Source: CAKUFA01 sp963627465
GTDB taxonomy: Bacteria; Bacillota; Clostridia; Christensenellales; Aristaeellaceae
Reading direction: 5' to 3'
Assembly (NCBI GenBank): GCA_963627465.1
Contig: CAVGBO010000052.1
Coordinates: 1-64,000, forward strand
Length of the DNA: 64,000 nucleotides
Below the pieces are notes generated by a model that did no database searches, was not told the DNA's origin, and saw nothing but the letters and a program-made list of their open reading frames with translations. Both the position numbers and the translations under genes were made by a program. Below are positions 44,393 to 51,270 of the stretch, in pieces; the stretch's first letter is position 1, and every line of letters starts with the position of its first letter.

Positions 44393-44413
44393 AAAGGAGG
44401 CATTCGGAAGCAT

Positions 44414-46222
44414 ATGGCAAAAGCAGAAGATATTATCCGCATAGAAAATCCATGTTGTGCAGATCATCGTTTTCAGGATGGTGCCCTTCCACATGTAACA
44501 GGTGTAAAAAGCTATCAGGTGCTGCGTGCAAATCGTAAGCATCCTGAATTAGCAGACGATCATGGCTGGACGTACAACCATGCTCCCATGCTGGCATGGG
44601 CATATGGAAAGTTCTTTCTTGAATATCTGTCGAATCCCGTTGATGAGCATGAAGTGCCCGGTCACACAATGTTAACAACGAGTGCAGATGGCATCCATTG
44701 GTCAAAGCCCGAAGTAATCTTTCCCCCTATCGAAATTGACACGACACCATACAAGGGACCAAAGAGCGCAGCATTGAAGGCCAAGATGCTTACGGTTCCT
44801 CATCAGCGCATGGGTTTTTATCATGCTTCTAATGGTGTGCTGCTTGTGCTGTCCTTTTATGGCATTGTACATGATCGTCATGTCAGTGCCCCTTGTGATG
44901 GCTGGGGCGTTGGACGAGCCGTTCGGCGCATCAAGGAAGATGGCACAGTGGCAGAGGGCACATGGTTCCTCATGTATAATACGCCCGCAGGCTTTACGGA
45001 AGAAAATGTGTCTGCCTTTTCTTCCTATCGCACAAGTGATGACAGCGCCTTTGTATGTGCATGCGATGAATTGCTCCAAAATGGTGCCGCTATGCGGCAG
45101 ATGTATGAAGAGCAACGATTTGATGAAAAACTATTCCCAAGCAAAGGAGCTGAGGCACTATCTTTCTATACGGTAAATCACGAGGAAATGATCGGTGTTT
45201 ACAAGAAGGGACTAGTATCCGTTTCAAGCGATCAAGGGAAAACATGGAGTGACCCTATTCGCCAAGCAGATATCTGCACTGCGACGGGTAAAGTATGGGG
45301 ACAGAAAACATCCGACGGGTGCTATACACTAATGTATAACCCTACGACAGATGGACAGCACAGATGGCCCATTGCAGCTGTCACTGGTGAAGATGGCCAT
45401 CATTTTGATCACATGGCAGCCATTACCGGTGATATGTCTCCGCAGCGCTATGGCGGCTTAGACAAGAATCTAGGCCCCCAGTACATGCGCGGGATTGCAG
45501 AGTGTAATACACAGAGCCCGGATGGTGATGTTTATCTGACATACAGCAACAATAAGGAAGATATTTGGATCTCACGCATTCCGGTGCCGATGACGCATGT
45601 TGGTTCCGAAAGTGGCGCCTTGGAATTTGGAGAAGGTTTACCCACCGCCTTATCAGTCTACTCGCCACAGTGGTGCCCTGTAGAGGCAAAAGATGGCCTA
45701 TTATCCATGAAAGATTATGATCCCTATGATCAAGCTTCCGTAGAAGTCAATATGTGCCCTGCGTTAAGCGGTGAAATTTCCACGCGCATAACGATTCAGC
45801 AGCTTGCAGCACCGTGTGGAGTAACCTTTGAAGTTCAGGATGATATAGGTCGAACTCCGGTTCGTCTCGTTTTCAAACCAGATGGTCGGGTTTGGGTTCT
45901 GGGCGATGGGCGTTTAGAGCCTTGGATCCCATATACACAGCACGAGGAAATGGATGTCACCATCGGTTTCGATTGCCGCACAAGACGCTACGTCATTCGA
46001 CTTGGCAGTGCCGAAAAATCCTTCGGTTTCAGTGCTGCAGTTGTAAAGCTCCATCGTTTCCGACTGAAGACGAAAGAGAAAATTCCATCGATTTCAACAC
46101 TGGATGCCAACGGGAAGTATGGCACCAAGGAGCAGATTCTTGCACATTGTGAGGATCCTACAGTGGAAAGCAAGTTAGAAGTTCAGTCATTATACTGGCA
46201 TGTTGCTGAAGGAGGAAAGTAA
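44414..46222 (+). CDS. Second cytoplasmic propeller protein with C-terminal beta-sandwich
   Basis: This 602-residue protein has no signal peptide. An N-terminal propeller (about 30-400) shows Asp-box-like repeats TTSADGIHWSKP and SVSSDQGKTWSDP. A C-terminal domain (about 430-570, VEVNMCPALSGEISTRITIQQL..., RLVFKPDGRVWVLG) looks like a concanavalin-type beta-sandwich. It is distantly related to the protein at 36360. Its role is probably hydrolysis or lysis of an imported acidic oligosaccharide, but no catalytic set can be named. The ATG follows AAAGGAGG at a rather long distance (13 nt). Confidence 0.65.
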   Translation: MAKAEDIIRIENPCCADHRFQDGALPHVTGVKSYQVLRANRKHPELADDHGWTYNHAPMLAWAYGKFFLEYLSNPVDEHEVPGHTMLTTSADGIHWSKPEVIFPPIEIDTTPYKGPKSAALKAKMLTVPHQRMGFYHASNGVLLVLSFYGIVHDRHVSAPCDGWGVGRAVRRIKEDGTVAEGTWFLMYNTPAGFTEENVSAFSSYRTSDDSAFVCACDELLQNGAAMRQMYEEQRFDEKLFPSKGAEALSFYTVNHEEMIGVYKKGLVSVSSDQGKTWSDPIRQADICTATGKVWGQKTSDGCYTLMYNPTTDGQHRWPIAAVTGEDGHHFDHMAAITGDMSPQRYGGLDKNLGPQYMRGIAECNTQSPDGDVYLTYSNNKEDIWISRIPVPMTHVGSESGALEFGEGLPTALSVYSPQWCPVEAKDGLLSMKDYDPYDQASVEVNMCPALSGEISTRITIQQLAAPCGVTFEVQDDIGRTPVRLVFKPDGRVWVLGDGRLEPWIPYTQHEEMDVTIGFDCRTRRYVIRLGSAEKSFGFSAAVVKLHRFRLKTKEKIPSISTLDANGKYGTKEQILAHCEDPTVESKLEVQSLYWHVAEGGK

Positions 46223-46224
46223 GA

Positions 46225-47226
46225 ATGCGCAGACCGCATATTCTTGTTGTTGGCAGCTTTGTCATGGATATGATTACGACAACAAAGGTATTCCCAAATT
46301 CCGGTGAGACGGTACTTGGAGAAGGCTTCAGTACCGCATCTGGCGGAAAAGGAGCGAATCAGGCAGTGCAGGCTGCTCGGCTTGGCGCTGATGTTACCAT
46401 GATTGGTAAGGTAGGCAGAGATGCCTTCGGTGAGCAAATGCTCAGTTCCGTTGCAGCCGCCGGGGTTCATACAGACAAGGTTCTGCATGACGAAAATGGC
46501 ATCTCTTCTGCAATCGGCAATATCGTATTGGAAGCAGATGAACAAGGAAACAGGCACAACCGAATTATTGTTGTCTCTGGCGCTAACATGACAACTGCAG
46601 TAGAGGAAATTGCTTTTCTGAAAGAAGAAATTGCAAAGTATGATCTTGTCATGCTGCAATTTGAAATTCCGATGGCAGTAAATATTGCTGTTGCACGATG
46701 GGCTAAAGAAAAAGGCGTGCCTGTTATGGTAAATCCGGCTCCAGCTGCAGTGATTCCTGATGAGCTTCTAGCATGTACAACTTACTTATCCCCTAACGAG
46801 CACGAAGCCGCCGCACTTACAGGTATACCAATTCATACCGACCATGGTTTGAATCTTCAAGACGTCAAGAATGCCTCCCTTGCATTGCAGGCAAAGGGCG
46901 TAGGGAATGTATTGACAACGCTTGGTGAGAACGGCGCAGCATTGCTGGACAAGGATGGACTGCACTACATTGCCAGTGTCCCGGACGTGGCCGTTGCAGA
47001 TCCGACAGCTGCGGGTGACAGTTTTGTTGCAGCATTCTGTGTGGGCGTTTGCATTGGGTTAAACGCCTGCCAGGCAATGGATTTCGCACGCAATACAGCA
47101 GCGATCACTGTTTCAAGATGCGGTGCGCAGCCCAGCCTGCCAAACCTGGAAGATGCTATAGCCAGTCTGCGTCTCCACGGGGAAAAGAATTTTTCCATGG
47201 ATTTGCTCTTCTCTCTCACTAATTGA
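46225..47226 (+). CDS. Ribokinase-family (PfkB) sugar kinase
   Basis: This 333-residue kinase has the N-terminal PfkB signature GGKGANQAVQAARLG, closest to ribokinase, and the C-terminal ATP/anion-hole motif DPTAAGDSF with the catalytic Asp, as in ribokinase. It phosphorylates a free sugar, most likely a pentose at C5. In this operon it lies directly before a sugar-phosphate isomerase of the KdsD type, so D-arabinose to D-arabinose 5-phosphate is the reaction I infer. GGAGG precedes the ATG by a few bases. Confidence 0.9.
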   Translation: MRRPHILVVGSFVMDMITTTKVFPNSGETVLGEGFSTASGGKGANQAVQAARLGADVTMIGKVGRDAFGEQMLSSVAAAGVHTDKVLHDENGISSAIGNIVLEADEQGNRHNRIIVVSGANMTTAVEEIAFLKEEIAKYDLVMLQFEIPMAVNIAVARWAKEKGVPVMVNPAPAAVIPDELLACTTYLSPNEHEAAALTGIPIHTDHGLNLQDVKNASLALQAKGVGNVLTTLGENGAALLDKDGLHYIASVPDVAVADPTAAGDSFVAAFCVGVCIGLNACQAMDFARNTAAITVSRCGAQPSLPNLEDAIASLRLHGEKNFSMDLLFSLTN

Positions 47227-47238
47227 ACGGAGGTTCGT

Positions 47239-47853
47239 ATGAACAACGATGCATGCAGAAGCGCTTTCGATGCGTTTAAAAAAACCTCAATCGGGGAATT
47301 TGTCAATTTCATGTCCGCTTTAAGTTATGAACAGCTTGAGCCAGCTGCACAGGTGATTTTAGAGGCGCAAGCAAAAGGAAATCGTGTGCATATTACCGGT
47401 ATTGGCAAGCCCAGCCATGTAGCGAATTACATAGCTTCTTTGCTTAGTTCAACAGGTACTCCTACTGTTTTCCTGCATGGTACAGAAGCTACTCACGGTT
47501 CTTGTGGTCAGCTGGTGCCGGGAGACGTGGTCATCTGCATTTCTAACAGCGGTGAAACAGCCGAACTGAAAGCAACTGCGACCGCTATCCTGAACAACGG
47601 ATGCAAAATTATTGCAGTGACTGGCAATCCCGATAGTTGGCTTGCTACGCATGCTGAGGCGCATTTGTACGCTGGTGTAAGTCAGGAAGGCGGTCCCTTG
47701 AATCGTGCACCGCGTGCGTCAATTCTTGCTGAGACAGCGGTTTTGCAGGGGCTGAGCGTTATTCTGCAGGTAAATCGTGGTCTTGATCCAAAGCAGTACA
47801 TTAAGTGGCATCCTGGCGGAGCTCTTGGTCATCTTCGTGAAAACGAAAAGTAA
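47239..47853 (+). CDS. KdsD/GutQ-like sugar-phosphate isomerase (SIS domain only)
   Basis: This 204-residue SIS-domain protein has the hallmarks of the KpsF/KdsD/GutQ family: GIGKPSHVANYIASLLSSTGTP, EATHGSCGQL (catalytic-type His), ISNSGETAEL and HPGGALG (second His). The CBS pair found in E. coli KdsD is absent. Such enzymes convert D-arabinose 5-phosphate and D-ribulose 5-phosphate. Usually they serve Kdo synthesis. Here, next to a kinase and an aldolase in an importer operon, the reverse catabolic use is likely. Alternatively it could be a hexulose-6-phosphate isomerase, which the HPGG motif argues against. Confidence 0.82.
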   Translation: MNNDACRSAFDAFKKTSIGEFVNFMSALSYEQLEPAAQVILEAQAKGNRVHITGIGKPSHVANYIASLLSSTGTPTVFLHGTEATHGSCGQLVPGDVVICISNSGETAELKATATAILNNGCKIIAVTGNPDSWLATHAEAHLYAGVSQEGGPLNRAPRASILAETAVLQGLSVILQVNRGLDPKQYIKWHPGGALGHLRENEK

Positions 47854-47907
47854 TTCGCTTCAAATACAGAAGCTTGTGTGGTAACTATTTGAATCATGGA
47901 GGGCACA

Positions 47908-48366
47908 ATGATTTTTGATACCCTTTCCAATGTGCAAAAATATCGAAGCCTCCACGGAATGGAAGAAGTTGTGGGGTTTGTTCAAGAACATTCACTGAAC
48001 GAGATGAAATCTGGACGGTATACGTTACCCCACGGCATATGGTGCACAATCACTGATTCGGAGACGAAAACGACCGGTTCTTACGAAGTGCACCGGAAGT
48101 ACGCAGACGTGCAAATCGTCCTTGCAGGCAGTGAACGTATCGATTGGATGCCGCTAAAGGACAACCATGTAGATTTTCCTTTTTCCGTCGAGGATGATAT
48201 AGGCTTTTTTGATGCTGAATCAGATCGTGCGCTAAGCCTGTCCCTGCTGCCCGGAACATTTGCTGTATTTTATCCAGAGGATGCGCACAAGCCCCTGCTC
48301 TATTTCAAGCATGAACAGGTAAAAAAAGCAGTATTCAAAATTCCCGTCATAGAAGAAGACCTGTAA
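47908..48366 (+). CDS. YhcH/YjgK/YiaL (NanQ-like) cupin protein
   Basis: This 152-residue beta-sandwich protein is of the DUF386 family. Characteristic stretches are EVHRKYADVQIVLAGSERI and GTFAVFYPEDAHKPLL, with the metal-binding His/Glu/Asp set of the cupin. E. coli YhcH (NanQ) speeds the anomerisation of sialic acids. Sialic acid and Kdo are both 2-keto-3-deoxy ulosonic acids, so an ulosonic-acid mutarotase suits this operon. The start at 47908 follows GGAGG. Confidence 0.87.
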   Translation: MIFDTLSNVQKYRSLHGMEEVVGFVQEHSLNEMKSGRYTLPHGIWCTITDSETKTTGSYEVHRKYADVQIVLAGSERIDWMPLKDNHVDFPFSVEDDIGFFDAESDRALSLSLLPGTFAVFYPEDAHKPLLYFKHEQVKKAVFKIPVIEEDL

Positions 48367-48399
48367 CACTGTTCATTTTTGCCCTTCCCCCTTCCTCCC

Positions 48400-48428
48400 T
48401 TGCATCCCTTCCCTTTGTGCGGTATACT
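48400..48428 (+). promoter_or_regulatory. Promoter of aminopeptidase gene
   Basis: TTGCAT (48400-48405), a 17-bp spacer and TATACT (48423-48428), about 28 bp before the start codon. Confidence 0.65.
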
Positions 48429-48455
48429 CAAGGGGTGTAAGGAGGATTTTTTCCT

Positions 48456-49757
48456 ATGGACGTACAATCTTTTTTTGATTTTGTGTCTGCCTCGCCCAGC
48501 GCGTTTCATGCCTGCGGGGAGGCCTGCCGTCAGCTTGCTGCGGCAGGCTATACGCCTCTGAGCGAGTTCGAGCCTTGGACAGTTCAGCCCGGCGGAAAAT
48601 ATTATGTGACCCGGAACGCTTCTTCGGTCATTGCCTTCCGGGTGCCGGAGGCGGGGCTTGCCCCCTTCCAGATTGTCGCTTCCCACAGCGATTCCCCGGT
48701 CTTCAAGCTGAAGCCCAAGGCGGAGGAACCCCGGCTGGATCATTACGTTCGGCTGAATGTGGAGAAGTACGGCGGCATGATCATGTCCACCTGGCTGGAT
48801 CGTCCCCTGTCCATCGCCGGCAGAGCGCTGGTGAAGATGGACGGTCATGTGCAGACCGTGATGGTGGATTTGTCTCGGGATGCGGTGCTGATTCCCAACA
48901 TGCCCATCCACTTTAACCGGGACATCAATGACGGCTTCAAGTTTGATCCCCAGGTGGATCTGTTGCCCCTGTACGGGGATAAAGCGTCTGTCGGCGGTCT
49001 GGAGGCGGAAATTGCCCGGCAGTGCGGCGTGGAAAAGGAAGACGTGGTAGCCTCGGATCTGTTCCTGTACAACCGGATGCACGGCACTCAGTGGGGTGCT
49101 GAAGGCGAATTCATCTCCTGCCCCCGCATTGATGATTTGGAGTGCGCCTTCACTTCCCTCATGGCGTTCATCCGTGCCGAGCAGCAGGGCAACACCGCCG
49201 TTTACGCTCTCTTTGACAATGAGGAAGTGGGCAGCCGCACCAAGCAGGGTGCGGACAGCAGCTTTCTGACGGATGTGCTCTTCCGCCTCTGCGCCGCTTT
49301 GGGGGCGGATGATGCCGCAACCCGGCAGATGATCGCATCCAGCTTCATGGTCTCTGCCGACAACGCTCATGCGGTGCATCCTAATCATCCTGAAAAGTAT
49401 GATGCAGACAACCGCACCTGGATGAACGAGGGCGTGGTCATTAAGCACAACGCCAATCAGGCCTACACCACCGATGCCGTGTCCGATGCGGTTTTCACCT
49501 GCATCTGCGAAAAGGCCAAGGTGCCTGTGCAGCACTTCTCCAATCTGTCCAACCTGGCAGGAGGATCTACGCTGGGGAACATTGCCAACACCCATGTGTC
49601 CATCAACACGGTGGATATTGGTCTGGCACAGCTGGCTATGCATTCCTCCTATGAAACGGCAGGGGCGAAGGATCTGACCTACATGATCGACGCCCTTCGG
49701 ACATTCTACGAAACCACCATCCGCTTCCAAAAGGATGGCATGTTCACGCTGGCGTAA
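48456..49757 (+). CDS. M18-family aspartyl aminopeptidase
   Basis: This 433-residue cytoplasmic metallo-aminopeptidase removes N-terminal acidic or other residues from peptides. Family marks are VASHSDSPVFKLKP (first zinc ligand), the bridging Asp in IDDLECAFTSL, the catalytic Glu in FDNEEVGSRTKQGADS and the late ligand in SADNAHAVHPNHPEKYD. Length matches the family (about 430). AAGGAGG lies 10 nt before the ATG. It is followed after 13 bp by an amidohydrolase gene, probably in the same transcript. GC content returns to the high level of the core genome here. Confidence 0.95.
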   Translation: MDVQSFFDFVSASPSAFHACGEACRQLAAAGYTPLSEFEPWTVQPGGKYYVTRNASSVIAFRVPEAGLAPFQIVASHSDSPVFKLKPKAEEPRLDHYVRLNVEKYGGMIMSTWLDRPLSIAGRALVKMDGHVQTVMVDLSRDAVLIPNMPIHFNRDINDGFKFDPQVDLLPLYGDKASVGGLEAEIARQCGVEKEDVVASDLFLYNRMHGTQWGAEGEFISCPRIDDLECAFTSLMAFIRAEQQGNTAVYALFDNEEVGSRTKQGADSSFLTDVLFRLCAALGADDAATRQMIASSFMVSADNAHAVHPNHPEKYDADNRTWMNEGVVIKHNANQAYTTDAVSDAVFTCICEKAKVPVQHFSNLSNLAGGSTLGNIANTHVSINTVDIGLAQLAMHSSYETAGAKDLTYMIDALRTFYETTIRFQKDGMFTLA

Positions 49758-49770
49758 AGGAGATGATAAA

Positions 49771-50925
49771 ATGATCCTCATCAAAGGTGGTCTGGTAAAA
49801 CCCATTGCTTCCCCGGATATTGAAAACGGAGAGGTGCTCATGGACGGCGGCAAGATTGTGGCCGTCGGTCAGAACCTGCCTGTGCCTGAAGGCACGGAGG
49901 TAGTAGATGCCACTGGTTGTCTGGTAACCCCCGGGCTGGTGGAAGCCCACTGCCATGTGGGACTGGACGGGGAATCCGTCCGCTGGGAAGGCTCGGACGT
50001 GAACGAAGCCATTGACCCCGTTACCCCCGAAATGCGTGGGCTGGACGGCTTCAATCCCCAGGATGAAGGCGTGCGCAATGCGCTGGCTGGGGGCATCACC
50101 ACGGCGGTAACCGGCCCCGGCTCTGCCAACGTGATTGGCGGCACCTTCTGCGCCCTGAAGCTGAAGGGAGAAAGCGTGGATGAAATGGTGCTCCGTGACC
50201 CGGTGGCCATGAAGATTGCCTTTGGCGAGAATCCCAAGGGCTGCTACGGTCAAAAGGGCAAGGAGCCCCAAACCCGCATGGGCGTTGCCGCTCTGCTGCG
50301 CACCACGCTGACGAAGGCCTTCCGCTATGCGGAGGAAATTGACGAGGCAGAGGCGGACAGCACCAAGAAGCGTCCCTACGACCCGAAGCTGGAAGCTCTG
50401 CTGCCGGTGGTTCGCCATCAGATTCCCCTGAAGGCACACGCCCATCAGGCCAATGACATCCTCACCGCCATCCGCATTGCTAAGGAATTTGATCTGGACA
50501 TTACCCTGGATCACTGCACGGACGGGGAATTGATCATTCCCCAGTTGGTGAAGGCCGGAAAGCCTGTGCTGGTAGGCCCCAGCCTGGGCTCCAAGAGCAA
50601 GTTTGAGTTGAAGAACAAGTCCTTCACCACCCCTGGGATGCTGGACGCTGCCGGTTTGCAGGTGTGCATTATCACTGATGCCCCGGTGATCCCCCTCCAC
50701 TATCTGCCCCTGTGCGCAGGCCTTGCCATGAAGGCAGGCATGAAGGAGGAATCCGCCTGGCGTGCCATTACCCTGAATCCTGCCAAGGTGACCGGCCTTG
50801 CGGATCGGGTAGGCTCGCTGGAAGCAGGGAAGGACGCCGACGTGGTGATCTTCGAGGGCAATCCCCTGCGGGACATTCAGGCAAGGGTGCGCAGGGTGTA
50901 CGTAAACGGCGAAAGAGCGGTATAA
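49771..50925 (+). CDS. Amidohydrolase-superfamily enzyme
   Basis: This 384-residue metal-dependent hydrolase is of the imidazolonepropionase/dihydroorotase-like branch. The metal-binding HCH motif is in PGLVEAHCHVG, further His ligands are in LKAHAHQAND and DHCTDGEL, and the catalytic Asp is in CIITDAPVIPLHY. It ends with the small beta-sandwich GKDADVVIFEGNP. Function is often assigned by similarity to isoaspartyl dipeptidase or HutI; pairing with an aminopeptidase favours a peptide-derived substrate, but that is inference. The start at 49771 is set by AAGGAGATG upstream. Confidence 0.88.
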   Translation: MILIKGGLVKPIASPDIENGEVLMDGGKIVAVGQNLPVPEGTEVVDATGCLVTPGLVEAHCHVGLDGESVRWEGSDVNEAIDPVTPEMRGLDGFNPQDEGVRNALAGGITTAVTGPGSANVIGGTFCALKLKGESVDEMVLRDPVAMKIAFGENPKGCYGQKGKEPQTRMGVAALLRTTLTKAFRYAEEIDEAEADSTKKRPYDPKLEALLPVVRHQIPLKAHAHQANDILTAIRIAKEFDLDITLDHCTDGELIIPQLVKAGKPVLVGPSLGSKSKFELKNKSFTTPGMLDAAGLQVCIITDAPVIPLHYLPLCAGLAMKAGMKEESAWRAITLNPAKVTGLADRVGSLEAGKDADVVIFEGNPLRDIQARVRRVYVNGERAV

Positions 50926-50945
50926 CAAGATTTCGTTTCTCGGAA

Positions 50946-50970
50946 GGTCGGGATGGTTCCCGGCCTTTTT
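50946..50970 (+). terminator. Intrinsic terminator after amidohydrolase
   Basis: GGTCGGGA (50946-50953) pairs with TTCCCGGCC-type bases (50957-50965), followed by TTTTT. Confidence 0.85.
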
Positions 50971-50977
50971 CTTGATG

Positions 50978-51008
50978 AAAAAAAGGAGCCTGCTGTGATG
51001 CAGACTCC
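50978..51008 (-). terminator. Intrinsic terminator of the truncated maturase gene
   Basis: GGAG-C-CTGC (50985-50993) pairs with GCAG-A-CTCC (51000-51008). The A-run at 50978-50984 supplies a U-tract in the minus direction. It sits 13 bp beyond the stop codon of the remnant at 51022. Confidence 0.8.
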
Positions 51009-51021
51009 TTGATTTTCTTGC

Positions 51022-51180
51022 TTATTCCATTTCCGTGGGATGTTCCTTGGCGTAGATGGCCATGGCGCACTCCAGACGCTTCCGCTCCATCTGGCATTCC
51101 ATGTCGTAGGGCTGGGAAATATCCCCGTGGAAAGCCTGTGCGTTGGCAGCGCAGCCGCCCTGCCCTACTAAGCTGCGAGA
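51022..51180 (-). pseudogene. C-terminal remnant of a SPASM radical SAM peptide maturase (SCIFF-type)
   Basis: The open frame encodes about 50 residues containing GQGGCAANAQAFHGDISQPY, then a cysteine in DMECQME and another in KRLECAMAIY, and ends at a TAA. This matches the end of SPASM-domain radical SAM enzymes, best the maturase of the SCIFF ranthipeptide, which is near-universal in Clostridia. The 5' part with the radical SAM CxxxCxxC is gone: upstream in frame there is a stop at 51181-51183 and then a palindrome-rich stretch (51184-51270) before an unrelated ABC gene. Its own terminator survives. It is too short for a functional gene. The family call comes from memory of the C-terminal pattern. 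Confidence 0.65.
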
Positions 51181-51270
51181 CTATGCGTGCATGCGATACC
51201 ACGTGGCACGGCAGAACATATCGGCCGAGAAAGAACAATCATGGAATTGACCACATAACGTACATCCCCC

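Noticed and set aside
47239..47853. Biosynthetic arabinose-5-phosphate isomerase for LPS Kdo synthesis
   Set aside because: No kdsA, kdsB, kdsC or lpx genes are near. The gene sits inside an importer and hydrolase operon with a kinase, which points to catabolism.
33967..48366. Sialic acid (Neu5Ac) catabolic operon
   Set aside because: A NanA-like aldolase, NanQ-like protein and sialidase-like propellers are present, but NanE epimerase, ROK-type NanK and NagA/NagB are not. A ribokinase-type kinase and KdsD-like isomerase are found instead.
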